Source of the DNA: Alphaproteobacteria bacterium
GTDB lineage: Bacteria; Pseudomonadota; Alphaproteobacteria; Micavibrionales; Micavibrionaceae
Reading direction: 5' to 3'
NCBI GenBank assembly: GCA_017302165.1
Contig: JAFLCW010000003.1
Span: 62,001-126,000, forward strand
DNA length: 64,000 bases
The notes under the pieces were generated by a model. It had not been told where the DNA came from and ran no database searches. It saw nothing but the letters and a program-made list of their open reading frames with translations. Shown here in pieces: positions 8,721 to 16,719 of the stretch (within the stretch, counting starts at the first letter, position 1; the number at the start of each line of letters is the position of its first letter). A program made the translations under genes and the position numbers.

Positions 8721-9337
8721 AACATTTTTTTCTTCTGCTTTTTATCGTGTGTCTGACAGGTTGCTTTCATCAGAATTTTGGATCTTATGAACATTATCTT
8801 CAATCCCGGCACATCCCGCCCGTATCCGTATCTGAATTTCCCCATTGTCAGGGATATGGATGCCCCCAGATCACGCGGGTTAGTTTGAATGACCAAAGTT
8901 GGAGCGAATTTAAATATATTTTTACGCCACCTTCCCGGTCTGCGGAACAGGAACGCACACGGATCAAACAAGCCATTTCGCTGTTCGAACGTAAAGTGGG
9001 GCCTTTGACTCATACGGATGTTGACGTGGGGGATACCTTTAAAAAAACCGGCAAAGGTCAACTGGATTGTGTGGATGAAAGTACAAATACCACAATCTAT
9101 ATGGCTCTCTTGGAGCAAAAAGGATGGATATTGCTCCATGACATTGAACCGCCGCAGGTCAGAACACCTTTTACCACTGGGGCATGGCCGCATCAAACGG
9201 CCAGTATCCAGGATAAAAAAACAGGGGCTCGATTTGCCGTTGACAGCTGGTTTGATGATAACGGCCTTCCCCCCTATATTGTCCCCTTGGATGACTGGAT
9301 CATGGGCTGGAAACCTGCAGACTGGGATCAACGATAA
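8717..9337 (+). CDS. Predicted lipoprotein of unknown function
   Basis: 206 residues with a lipoprotein signal peptide (MKHFFLLLFIVCLTGC), the acylated Cys being residue 16. The mature part has a CQGYGCPQ segment near 46, a central EQERTRIKQAISLFERKVG helix and a conserved-looking ending DSWFDDNGLPPYIVPLDDWIMGW. Similar uncharacterised lipoproteins occur in alphaproteobacteria, as far as I recall, but no function is known to me. It overlaps xth by four bases and ends 15 bases before kup, so all three are probably co-transcribed. Confidence 0.75.
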   Translation: MKHFFLLLFIVCLTGCFHQNFGSYEHYLQSRHIPPVSVSEFPHCQGYGCPQITRVSLNDQSWSEFKYIFTPPSRSAEQERTRIKQAISLFERKVGPLTHTDVDVGDTFKKTGKGQLDCVDESTNTTIYMALLEQKGWILLHDIEPPQVRTPFTTGAWPHQTASIQDKKTGARFAVDSWFDDNGLPPYIVPLDDWIMGWKPADWDQR

Positions 9338-9352
9338 GCACAGGATGAAAAG

Positions 9353-11245
9353 ATGAATACCCCCTCGGAAACCCCTGATCAAAAAAATGCATTTAAACTT
9401 CTGGTACTGGGTTGTATTGGGGTTGTGTACGGCGATATAGGCACCAGTCCCCTTTATGCGTTCAAGGATGCCGCTGGTCACCTGACCAAGGGCGGCTTTG
9501 ATCCGGCCGAAATTCTGGGTATTCTGTCCCTCATCATTTGGACACTGATCATCATCGTCACCTGCAAGTATGTATTATTTTTGCTTCATGCCGATAACAA
9601 GGGTGAAGGGGGCACACTTGCCCTGATGGCCATGGTCAAAAAAAATATCATGAAGATAAAGCCTCAATATACTGGGGTTGTCTTTATGATCGGGCTTTTG
9701 GGGGCTTCATTGTTTTTTGGTGATGCCGTCATTACGCCGGCTATTTCAGTACTATCCGCCGTCGAAGGACTAAAGCTGGTTACCCCCGCTTTTGAATCAT
9801 GGGTTTTGCCTATTACGATTGGTATTCTGACCTGTCTTTTTGCCATTCAAAAAAACGGGACTCATCGTGTGTCGCAATTCTTTGGCCCCATTACCGCTCT
9901 GTGGTTTATGGTCATGGCGGCCATGGGCATTCGGTGGATCATCGAAACCCCCGAAATCCTCATGGCCTTTAACCCGTATTATGCTGTTTATTTTATGGCG
10001 ACGCACGGCATGATCGGCCTGATGGTCTTGGGAGCCGTTTTTTTGGCCATCACGGGTGCCGAAGCTCTATATGCAGATCTCGGGCATTTTGGCCGCAAAC
10101 CCATCCAGTATGCGTGGTTATATTTAATCTTCCCCTGCCTGGTTCTAAATTATTTGGGACAAGGGGCGTTGGTTTTAAAAACAGAGGGGGCCATTCAGAA
10201 TCCGTTTTTTCTCATGGTGCCTGAGTATTTACTTCTCCCGCTCGTATTTTTGGCCACGGTGGCGACCATCATTGCCTCTCAAGCTGTGATCACCGGCGCT
10301 TTTTCTGTTGCGCTTCAGGCCATGCGGCTGGGCTTAATCCCCCGGCTTGAAGTTAAGCATACCTCTGCAGATCATCACGGGCAGATTTACATGCCGCGCA
10401 TAAATATGCTTTTGTTTATTGCGGTTATTTTGGCCTGCCTGCTGTTCAAAACCTCAAGTAATCTGGCCGCCGCTTATGGTATTGCCGTAACCGGAGAGAT
10501 GCTCATGACAACCTGTCTGGCCTTTTTCCTGATCCGGTATGTGTGGAAAAAAACGCTTTTGTTTACCTTAAGCTTTCTCATTCCACTGGTGATGCTGGAA
10601 TTGGTTTTCTTCAGCGCTAACCTGCTGAAACTCTTTGACGGCGGCATGGTGCCGCTTCTGTTTGCCTCATATCTTGTGTTGTTGATGACGATATGGGTCA
10701 AAGGCTCGCGTTTTGTGATCCAGAAAGCCAGCCGTCAAACGGTACCGCTCTCGGATTTCGCGGAGCAAATTGATCGCGCCCCCCCTATTCATGTGCCAGG
10801 CACCGCTATTTATCTAACGGCTGACCCTATTCATACACCGTTTACACTGGTTCAAAATTTACGGCACAACCGGGTTATACATGAACATAATATCATTGTC
10901 TCGGTTGCGACCTCATTCAAACCCAAAGTGGAAGATGAGTTCAGATTGACGGTAGACCGAATTTCCTCGCAATTAACACGGGTGACTATTCATTTTGGGT
11001 TCATGGATAGACCTGATGTGCCTACCGCTTTAAGACTGGGTACACGGCATGGTCTCGATATAGACCTTCAGAACGTTTCTTATTTTCTGGGACATCGCAC
11101 GTTTATTTCAGACCCCCATGTCGGACTTCCGGGCTGGCAGGATAAAATCTATATCGCCTTGGCAAAGATTGCCGCACCCGCGACAGATTTCTACTCCATC
11201 CCGCCAGACCAAGTTGTTGAAATCGGCGTTCAAACCTATATTTAA
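9353..11245 (+). CDS. kup: Low-affinity potassium uptake protein Kup
   Basis: KUP/HAK/KT family proton-coupled potassium importer, 630 residues, the usual length. The signature GVVYGDIGTSPLYAF is near residue 24, then GEGGTLALMAM, FGDAVITPAISVLSAVEG and a series of about twelve membrane helices to residue 450; the remaining third is a soluble cytoplasmic domain. It is the last gene of the erpA-xth-lipoprotein group and converges on the DEAD-box gene with nine bases between the stops. No obvious terminator is seen there. Confidence 0.95.
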   Translation: MNTPSETPDQKNAFKLLVLGCIGVVYGDIGTSPLYAFKDAAGHLTKGGFDPAEILGILSLIIWTLIIIVTCKYVLFLLHADNKGEGGTLALMAMVKKNIMKIKPQYTGVVFMIGLLGASLFFGDAVITPAISVLSAVEGLKLVTPAFESWVLPITIGILTCLFAIQKNGTHRVSQFFGPITALWFMVMAAMGIRWIIETPEILMAFNPYYAVYFMATHGMIGLMVLGAVFLAITGAEALYADLGHFGRKPIQYAWLYLIFPCLVLNYLGQGALVLKTEGAIQNPFFLMVPEYLLLPLVFLATVATIIASQAVITGAFSVALQAMRLGLIPRLEVKHTSADHHGQIYMPRINMLLFIAVILACLLFKTSSNLAAAYGIAVTGEMLMTTCLAFFLIRYVWKKTLLFTLSFLIPLVMLELVFFSANLLKLFDGGMVPLLFASYLVLLMTIWVKGSRFVIQKASRQTVPLSDFAEQIDRAPPIHVPGTAIYLTADPIHTPFTLVQNLRHNRVIHEHNIIVSVATSFKPKVEDEFRLTVDRISSQLTRVTIHFGFMDRPDVPTALRLGTRHGLDIDLQNVSYFLGHRTFISDPHVGLPGWQDKIYIALAKIAAPATDFYSIPPDQVVEIGVQTYI

Positions 11246-11254
11246 CTTGATTAT

Positions 11255-12544
11255 TTAACGTTTCAGGAAATCCGGTACATCATCACCAAAACCGCTCGCA
11301 GATGAAGAATCTCCGTCTGGGCGCACAGGCCGACGTTTCACGCCATCGGCGCGGGGGGATGACGGCTCGCGGTGGCGCGTTTCTGATCGATGGCTGTTAG
11401 ACGAGACGGTGGGGGAATCGCGGCGGGCAGTATCAATTTTTTCTGTCGGGATGGGTTTTCCAATCAGTTTTTCAATTGCTTGAAGATATTTTTCATCATC
11501 CGGCGTTGCAATCATCCAGGCGCGTCCTGTCATACCCGCACGGCCTGTGCGGCCAATCCGGTGAACATAATCATCCGCACTGAAGGGAACGTCATAATTG
11601 AAAACATGCGACACACCCTGAACATCCAGCCCCCGCGCCGCCACATCCGAACAGACCAATAATTTGACGTCGTCATCCTTGAAGGCTTTTAACACCTCAT
11701 TCCGTTTGGTCTGGGGCATATCACCATGCATCGGCGACGCCTTATGACCCCGGCGCGTTAAAAACTCAGCTAAAGGCCCTATATCGCGCTTACGATTTAA
11801 GAATACAAACGCATTTTTAACATCTTCGCGTTGAAGAATACCCATCAAAACGTCACGTTTTTGCCGGTCGGTTGTGTGCACCAGATACTGGCTGACGGTT
11901 TGTGCGGGAGACGCCGGCGGCGCCACGGAAATTTCCTTAGGGTTGCTCAAAAACTTAGACGTCAGGCGCTTAATTTCAGGTGGCATCGTCGCTGAAAATA
12001 ATAATGTCTGCCGTGTCGGGGGGATCAACGATACAATTTTTTCAATATCAGGAATGAACCCCATATCCAGCATGCGGTCGGCCTCATCGATCACCAATAT
12101 GCGTATATCGTTGAGCAAAATAGCGCCGCGTTCAAACAAATCAATCAGACGTCCGGGCGTGGCTATTAGGACATCAACGCCCTTGTCCAGCAATTTTGTC
12201 TGATCCGCCATAGACTCCCCGCCCACCAGAAGCGCCTTAGAGAGTTTGTGATACTTGCCATAGATATCAAAATTTTCGGCGACTTGCGCGGCTAATTCCC
12301 GTGTGGGCTCCAGCACCAGAGATCTCGGCATGCGCATGCGCGCACGTCCGCCCGATAAAGCTTCGATCATCGGCAGGGTAAAGCTGGCAGTTTTTCCGGT
12401 ACCTGTTTGAGCCAAACCCACAACATCGCGGGTCATCAGGATGCTGGGGATGGCTTTTTCCTGAATGGGGGTTGGCGTGGTATAACCGCGTTCGCTAATC
12501 GCCCTTAAGGTTTCAGGGCTTAAACCTAAATCTTCAAATGACAT
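11255..12544 (-). CDS. DEAD-box ATP-dependent RNA helicase (RhlE-type)
   Basis: 429 residues. The Q motif is FEDLGLSPETL, motif I AQTGTGKT near 49, motif II DEAD near 154, motif III SAT, and the second RecA domain has CSDVAARGLDVQGV and HRIGRTGRAG. The C-terminal 55 residues are basic, Arg/Ser/Pro-rich and probably bind RNA, as in RhlE and related helicases that help ribosome assembly and RNA decay. The 5' leader holds the 10-base motif also found before two other genes. Confidence 0.92.
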   Translation of the reverse strand: MSFEDLGLSPETLRAISERGYTTPTPIQEKAIPSILMTRDVVGLAQTGTGKTASFTLPMIEALSGGRARMRMPRSLVLEPTRELAAQVAENFDIYGKYHKLSKALLVGGESMADQTKLLDKGVDVLIATPGRLIDLFERGAILLNDIRILVIDEADRMLDMGFIPDIEKIVSLIPPTRQTLLFSATMPPEIKRLTSKFLSNPKEISVAPPASPAQTVSQYLVHTTDRQKRDVLMGILQREDVKNAFVFLNRKRDIGPLAEFLTRRGHKASPMHGDMPQTKRNEVLKAFKDDDVKLLVCSDVAARGLDVQGVSHVFNYDVPFSADDYVHRIGRTGRAGMTGRAWMIATPDDEKYLQAIEKLIGKPIPTEKIDTARRDSPTVSSNSHRSETRHREPSSPRADGVKRRPVRPDGDSSSASGFGDDVPDFLKR

Positions 12545-12580
12545 TGTTGGCCAAAGACATATCAGATATCCCCCCCGGGG

Positions 12581-12590
12581 CGCAAGGCAC
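12581..12590 (-). repeat. Leader motif GTGCCTTGCG, copy 1
   Basis: On the minus strand this decamer sits 36 bases upstream of the helicase ATG, in the loop between two GATATC arms (12565-12570 and 12591-12596). The same decamer occurs upstream of the genes starting at 24039 and 50101, always on the minus strand. Confidence 0.5.
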
Positions 12591-12598
12591 GATATCCC

Positions 12599-12979
12599 CT
12601 AATGGGCATGAAAAATAAGATAAATCATCAGATTAACAACAAATAATATCGTCGCCACCCACAGGATACGGTGCGTATAGGTTTTTTGGGGCGTGCACGC
12701 GCCGTGGATGCACCCGGTATCATGGCAATCTATCTTCCGGGCATAGGCATACAGCCCCCAACCCAGTAATAAAACCCCCGCCGACACCACAATCATCGGG
12801 CGTTCATAGGCATGAAGATAGGCATGAAGGTGATCGAGTGCAGGCGGAAGCGTGATCACAAAACCGAGCCCTGATAACAGCCCCAGAATGCTAAAAACAG
12901 TTGGCAAGACACAGCAGAAAATATGCCCGGTTTCACTCACCAGTACCGCCAAGATCACAGATTTTTGTATTTTTTGCAT
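12599..12979 (-). CDS. MerC-like small membrane protein
   Basis: 126 residues with three or four hydrophobic segments. The first carries GHIFCCVLPT, resembling the CC-x-x-P metal-relay site of MerC/MerT-type mercury importers, and a loop near residues 84-96 holds DCHDTGCIHGAC, which could bind a soft metal. No merR, merA or merP lies nearby, so a mercury operon is not supported. A transporter or sensor for another thiophilic metal is possible. The family call is by pattern only. Confidence 0.55.
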   Translation of the reverse strand: MQKIQKSVILAVLVSETGHIFCCVLPTVFSILGLLSGLGFVITLPPALDHLHAYLHAYERPMIVVSAGVLLLGWGLYAYARKIDCHDTGCIHGACTPQKTYTHRILWVATILFVVNLMIYLIFHAH

Positions 12980-13034
12980 GCGACAGGACGTTATAACATA
13001 TCATATCTGACGGCTAGTTTTTTTTAACAAACTC

Positions 13035-13373
13035 TCAATAATCAATCCAGATTGCAGCACGGGGGGAAGCACTCTGATCCCCCGTAGGTACAATATAATC
13101 AGTCAGATTGATCGGTATTTTACCTGTGGCGTCTGTCCCGATATGCGTGATAACCCCTTCATTATTTTTGACATGATAAACTGTATGGGGTTCCCCGCGG
13201 GCGACAAAACGTCCATTGACCTGCTCTGCGAGAAAAGAGGCATTACTGAGTGTCACCCCGATGACACCTTGTTTTTGAACTTCCTGTGCCCTGAGCGATG
13301 AGGGCATCACCAACCAAACACAGATCATGACAAAGATAACACGCCTATAAATACGTGCCCATTTAACACACAT
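13035..13373 (-). CDS. Secreted protein of unknown function
   Basis: 112 residues from the chosen ATG. The N-terminus (WARIYRRVIFVMICVWLVMPSSLRA) is a clear signal peptide with a likely cut after SLRA. The mature part is about 80 residues, reads as beta-rich (GVIGVTLSNASFLAEQVNG) and has no cysteines. A longer frame starting at 13511 would put a polar Cys-rich stretch before the signal peptide and is not credible. I do not recognise the family. Upstream 13374-13564 holds no convincing gene. Confidence 0.6.
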   Translation of the reverse strand: MCVKWARIYRRVIFVMICVWLVMPSSLRAQEVQKQGVIGVTLSNASFLAEQVNGRFVARGEPHTVYHVKNNEGVITHIGTDATGKIPINLTDYIVPTGDQSASPRAAIWIDY

Positions 13374-13564
13374 AATACACCCATGAATACAAAGTGACTT
13401 AAAACAACGCGATACACAGATCCTGCCCGAAACGAAGGGCACGAAACTTTGAACAATATTTTTGATACGTATGAAGTGATTCTGAAGGTTAAAGATGTGG
13501 CGATCACACACAACCCAGCGGGTGATTTACCCACAGAATTGCACACATCTTATTTTGAGAAATG

Positions 13565-14167
13565 TTAAAATACCGCGGGAGTACGGGCACCCTGTATCCA
13601 GGATAACGCATCATCGCTGGTCGTAGGGATCATGCCGTGAAAAAGGAAAATTGATGTCAGATCATGAATCGGCCGGAAATGTTTGACGGCGCGTGTCAGA
13701 TCTAACATAACTGCCGCATGAAATCCTTCTTTCAATGCACCAATACCCGTTCACGTGACACACATGTCTGCATAAAAACCGGATAATAAAAGATGGGAAA
13801 CACCGCGCGCCCGTAACTCATCGGCAAGTGTTGTATCTTCAAACGCAGATTGGTGCCTTTTTGCCACAATCAAATCGACTTGATTTGATGATATTTTATG
13901 AGGTCCACCCATCGCTCGGTCATAGCCTTCCCGTAAATCATCAAAATAAACAATGACACTACGCGTGCCTGCCCCGTGAAAAGCTGATTGAAGATTGGCA
14001 ATACGGCTGGCGACAGCATCCATGTCCGTAGAGGCATTTTGCGGCGCATGTGCCGGATCGCAAAAACCTCGTTGAACATCGACCATGACATGCGCGACTG
14101 AGGAAGAGTCAACTGCACCCCAAATATCTTGAATTTTTTGTGACGCCGCGCGATGAACGTAGGACAT
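13565..14167 (-). pseudogene. Isochorismatase-family cysteine hydrolase with one in-frame TGA
   Basis: Read from the ATG at 14167, the frame encodes 138 residues with the family triad: Asp in VMVDVQRGFCDP, Lys in DLIVAKRHQSAF and Cys in SGFYADMCVT. A TGA at 13753-13751 then stops it two codons after the catalytic Cys. The same frame continues for 61 sense codons (TGIGALKEGFHAAVMLDL, ending GARTPAVF) to a TAA at 13567-13565, exactly the missing C-terminal third. TGA is a normal stop in neighbouring genes, so recoding as Trp is unlikely. It is a fresh nonsense mutation, a sequence error or, less likely, programmed readthrough. Confidence 0.8.
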
Positions 14168-14173
14168 AAAAAT

Positions 14174-14202
14174 CTTATATTTAGGGAAAATATGCACGTC
14201 AA
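14174..14202 (-). promoter_or_regulatory. Promoter of the isochorismatase-family gene
   Basis: On the minus strand TTGACG (14202-14197), a 17-base spacer and TATAAG (14179-14174). The predicted transcription start falls at 14167, the A of the ATG, which suggests a leaderless mRNA and supports that start codon over any upstream one. Confidence 0.6.
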
Positions 14203-14329
14203 CGTGGATATCATTAAGTGAAAGATGTAGTTTTCTTAAGTTATTATTTATATAAGTTTGGGCGCATATGCCAAGCGTTTTTAGATATCCTGTCTTGCGT
14301 TTTTGGCATAGGTGGGCTATATATAGGTC

Positions 14330-14389
14330 TAACACACCCTCTATTACCGCTTAGTCCGGATCGCTTCATCGCTTTCCGGGCTTTTTTTA
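14330..14389 (+). ncRNA. Candidate small RNA of about 60 nt
   Basis: A promoter (TTGCGT at 14295-14300, 17-base spacer, TATATA at 14318-14323) is followed about 60 bases later by a rho-independent terminator: an 8-bp stem AGTCCGGA/TCCGGGCT (14353-14360, 14375-14382) with one G-U pair, then seven T. No start codon lies between. The unpaired 5' part contains ACACCCTC, which could pair with purine-rich ribosome sites. It matches no RNA family I know. No plus-strand gene upstream needs this terminator. Confidence 0.5.
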
Positions 14390-14412
14390 TGATCGACATT
14401 CACATGAAGAAA

Positions 14413-14489
14413 TGGCGATCCCGACAGGAGTCGAACCTGTAACCTATTGCTTAGAAGGCAATTGCTCTATCCAGTTGAGCTACGGGACC
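14413..14489 (-). tRNA. tRNA-Arg(TCT)
   Basis: A 77-nt cloverleaf with encoded CCA. The acceptor arm GGTCCCG pairs with CGGGATC, the D-arm has AGCTCAACTGGATAGAGC, the anticodon loop is CTTCTAA (anticodon TCT) and the T-arm contains GGTTCGACTCC. It reads AGA codons. It lies 33 bases after the NDUFS4-like gene on the same strand. Confidence 0.96.
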
Positions 14490-14522
14490 TTTTTAAAGAT
14501 CAAATATCTGACGCACCCTGTA

Positions 14523-14822
14523 TCAAGACGCGTCCGGCGGAATATACTTAAAATTATCCGCATAATTACGCGGACGAACAATACGTTGACGGGGCGAGGA
14601 CACGGTATATTCCCATCCTTTAGCCTTGGCATAGGCCAGTGCTTGTTCGCGCGTTTCAAATATCAATTTCACCTGATTAAGCGTATCCCCAGAAGATGTC
14701 CAGCCCATGAGCGGTTCAGCCACCAAGGCCGAAGGCCTTTCGCATTCCAGCACCCAATCCTGCATTTTTCCTTGTCCGGATTGCATCGTACTTTTGGCGG
14801 GCTTGTAAATTTTAACTTTCAT
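14523..14822 (-). CDS. ETC complex I subunit, NDUFS4-like
   Basis: A 99-residue protein of the NDUFS4/ETC complex I subunit family, the bacterial form of the 18-kDa accessory subunit that stabilises the NADH-oxidising arm. Diagnostic segments are VKIYKPAKSTMQSGQGKM at the start, the LMGWTSSGDTLNQVKLIF core and the end KGWEYTVSSPRQRIVRPRNY with ADNFKY. This gene is typical of alphaproteobacteria and often lies far from the nuo operon, as here. It lies 33 bases after the nrsF-like gene stop. Confidence 0.9.
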   Translation of the reverse strand: MKVKIYKPAKSTMQSGQGKMQDWVLECERPSALVAEPLMGWTSSGDTLNQVKLIFETREQALAYAKAKGWEYTVSSPRQRIVRPRNYADNFKYIPPDAS

Positions 14823-14855
14823 AAACAGGAACTTATCACAAGGTTACCGCCCATG

Positions 14856-15494
14856 TCACCACCTGAAAAGACGTCGTGCCAACAGGACAAACAGGCTTCC
14901 GATCATAACAAAAGGCAGAAAATGATAAATAAAACCATGCCCTACATCTTCCATAGGACAGGTCAGGCGCAATCCCACCCATCCTGCAGACCCCACCGCC
15001 AAACTGTTCATAAGCGCCATCAGATAGGGATGGGTTGTCGTCCCCATACGAGAGAGATATGTCAGCAACAACAACGGCACCGCCCCAAAAACAATTCCAT
15101 TTTCACAGCAATGATGCCAGCTAAACTCAAGATCCATGCCTTCGGTCAAGGATCGATATAAAACCCATAAAGCGATGACCCCCATCATCAGCAACGGCAG
15201 GGACAGCAGAAAGCGTTGCCCCCCCATATCCGGCACCCGGAGCAGTGACGCCGCCATCAAGGCCGTCACCCAGATAAACAGAACACCCCCCGTTTCGAGC
15301 AGAAAAACGGGGTTTGTGATGGCCTCGGCCCAATCATACCGCACGCCATAGAAAGGAAGCATGAGCGCGACCCACCCCGCTGAAATCAGGGCTGTTAACC
15401 AACTGCAACGCACGGAGCAGTTTAAGGGTTTTACACCCTGATAGGTCTGGCATATTCCTTCGATAAAGGCATTAATATCTTTTTCGTGTGTCAT
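14856..15494 (-). CDS. NrsF/DUF1109-type negative regulator of ECF sigma factor
   Basis: 212 residues with six predicted membrane helices. The family (DUF1109, Caulobacter NrsF) holds a partner ECF sigma factor at the membrane. Cysteines that may sense redox or metal are visible: two near the N-terminus (CQTYQG, CSVRC), an HHCCENG pair near 127 and CPMEDVGHGF near 181. Its ATG overlaps the sigma stop in an ATGA, the usual arrangement of such pairs. Confidence 0.82.
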   Translation of the reverse strand: MTHEKDINAFIEGICQTYQGVKPLNCSVRCSWLTALISAGWVALMLPFYGVRYDWAEAITNPVFLLETGGVLFIWVTALMAASLLRVPDMGGQRFLLSLPLLMMGVIALWVLYRSLTEGMDLEFSWHHCCENGIVFGAVPLLLLTYLSRMGTTTHPYLMALMNSLAVGSAGWVGLRLTCPMEDVGHGFIYHFLPFVMIGSLFVLLARRLFRW

Positions 15495-16036
15495 TGAGAT
15501 AACATTTTCTTCAGTTTATGTAGCGTTCTGTGCGCTGAAACCTTTACAGCGGACTCATTCATACCGACTTCTTTGGCAACATCCCGAATGCTATGACCTT
15601 CGACTTTTATCCGCTCAAAAATGCGCCTTTGTCCTTCTGGGAATTGATTTAGGGCGGTTTGAACATCTTTCAATTCCACGTGATCGGATGGTTCCGGAGT
15701 ATCAAGTATCGTGGCAAAGTCCACATCTTCCAATGGGACGTGACGATCTTTGTGATCGGCATAATGGGCGCGCAGAAAATCAAGCCGCCGGAAATTAATA
15801 ATCGCAAACAACCAAGGCTTAAAGGCACGATCCGCCCTAAATGTATGCAGTGATTTATGGACGGATATCAGAACATCTTGCACGATATCATCCAATGCCT
15901 CAGACGGAACACGGCCAGATAACACATGGCGCGCATAAACCGATATCTGTTTGAGAAGAGATTCATAGGCTTTTTTATCCCCGGCCTGCGCCGCCGAAGC
16001 CAGATGATTCCATGTATCCGATGCGTTTGATGCCAT
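15491..16036 (-). CDS. ECF-type RNA polymerase sigma factor
   Basis: 181 residues with region 2 (ALDDIVQDVLISVHKSLHTF and RAFKPWLFAIINFRRLDFLRAH) and region 4 (ALNQFPEGQRRIFERIKVEG and IRDVAKEVGMNESAVKVSAH). The pairing with a DUF1109 protein places it near the Caulobacter SigF group, which answers oxidative and heavy-metal stress; the trigger here is unknown. It begins 37 bases after tRNA-Pro, with no ECF-type autoregulated promoter that I can recognise. Confidence 0.92.
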   Translation of the reverse strand: MASNASDTWNHLASAAQAGDKKAYESLLKQISVYARHVLSGRVPSEALDDIVQDVLISVHKSLHTFRADRAFKPWLFAIINFRRLDFLRAHYADHKDRHVPLEDVDFATILDTPEPSDHVELKDVQTALNQFPEGQRRIFERIKVEGHSIRDVAKEVGMNESAVKVSAHRTLHKLKKMLSQ

Positions 16037-16072
16037 GTGTGATAAAAACCGCTCTGGTGTTGCGTTTTTATA

Positions 16073-16149
16073 TGGTCGGGGCGAGAGGATTCGAACCTCC
16101 GGCCCTCTGCTCCCAAAGCAGATGCGCTACCAGACTGCGCTACGCCCCG
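16073..16149 (-). tRNA. tRNA-Pro(TGG)
   Basis: A 77-nt cloverleaf with encoded CCA: acceptor CGGGGCG/CGCCCCG, D-arm GTAGCGCAGTCTGGTAGCGC, anticodon loop TTTGGGA (anticodon TGG) and T-loop GGTTCGAATCC. It lies between the DUF192 lipoprotein gene and the ECF sigma gene on the same strand. Confidence 0.97.
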
Positions 16150-16201
16150 AACGCCTGATTACTACAGGATCACCCGCTATAGGGCAAGAACAAAGGGCAC
16201 G

Positions 16202-16702
16202 TTAGGGGGTTAAAATCTGGCCTTTGGCGTCAGCATTGCCAAAAAGGCGATGAAAAACCTTATCCCCGGGCTTAATCCCCATGTCAGACGCCTGCCCCCC
16301 GTTAATCTCCAGTACGGCCATCACGGCACCGTGTGAAGGGATCGGGGTTTCATCGAGCGGCTGAGCGTTTTCGTGAATTCGGGTAATAGTGCCATCTTTG
16401 GCAATAAAAATCATATCCAAAGGAATGAGCGTATTTTTCATCCAGAAAGATACTGGTTTTTCTGACCCCAGCCAAAACAACATGCCCGATTGCGGGTCAA
16501 GTGATTCCCGATGCATCAACCCTTTGATCCGGCCTTCTTGGGAAAAAGGAATTTCCACGTAAAATGTATGGTGTTCTTTTGTGGATGTCACAATCGTCAA
16601 TGGCGACAGGCTTTTATCAAAAGACGGTAAGCATGCCGACAAAAGGGATATCGTCAGTGCCAAGACCCCCAAACCGATATATCGAAAAAATCTGTTATTC
16701 AT
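16202..16702 (-). CDS. DUF192 family lipoprotein
   Basis: 166 residues. A lipoprotein signal ([14 protein letters not shown]) puts the acylated Cys near residue 24. The DUF192 fold follows: [21 protein letters not shown], the [16 protein letters not shown] core near 100, and the end ALE-like [20 protein letters not shown]. The family is widespread, function not settled. The ATG at 16702 is chosen since residues before it would precede the signal peptide. It diverges from the TraX-like gene with 17 bases between starts. Confidence 0.85.
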   Translation of the reverse strand: MNNRFFRYIGLGVLALTISLLSACLPSFDKSLSPLTIVTSTKEHHTFYVEIPFSQEGRIKGLMHRESLDPQSGMLFWLGSEKPVSFWMKNTLIPLDMIFIAKDGTITRIHENAQPLDETPIPSHGAVMAVLEINGGQASDMGIKPGDKVFHRLFGNADAKGQILTP

Positions 16703-16719
16703 GTATACTCTTGAAAAAT

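Noticed and set aside
13436..13568. Plus-strand frame reading NNIFDTYEVILKVKDVAITH and ending at 13568
   Set aside because: It has no ATG or ribosome site, no known family, and overlaps the end of the hydrolase frame; it may be a remnant but cannot be supported.
14168..14335. N-terminal extension of the isochorismatase-family protein
   Set aside because: The added residues do not resemble the family and the promoter (14174-14202) lies within this stretch.
14412..15161. Long plus-strand frame beginning MAIPTGVEPVTYCLEG
   Set aside because: Its start is antisense to tRNA-Arg and the rest is antisense to the NDUFS4-like and nrsF genes; this opening is a familiar artefact of tRNA antisense translation.
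15868..16116. Minus-strand frame containing [11 protein letters not shown]
   Set aside because: It reads through tRNA-Pro and the start of the sigma gene in another frame; a common artefact.
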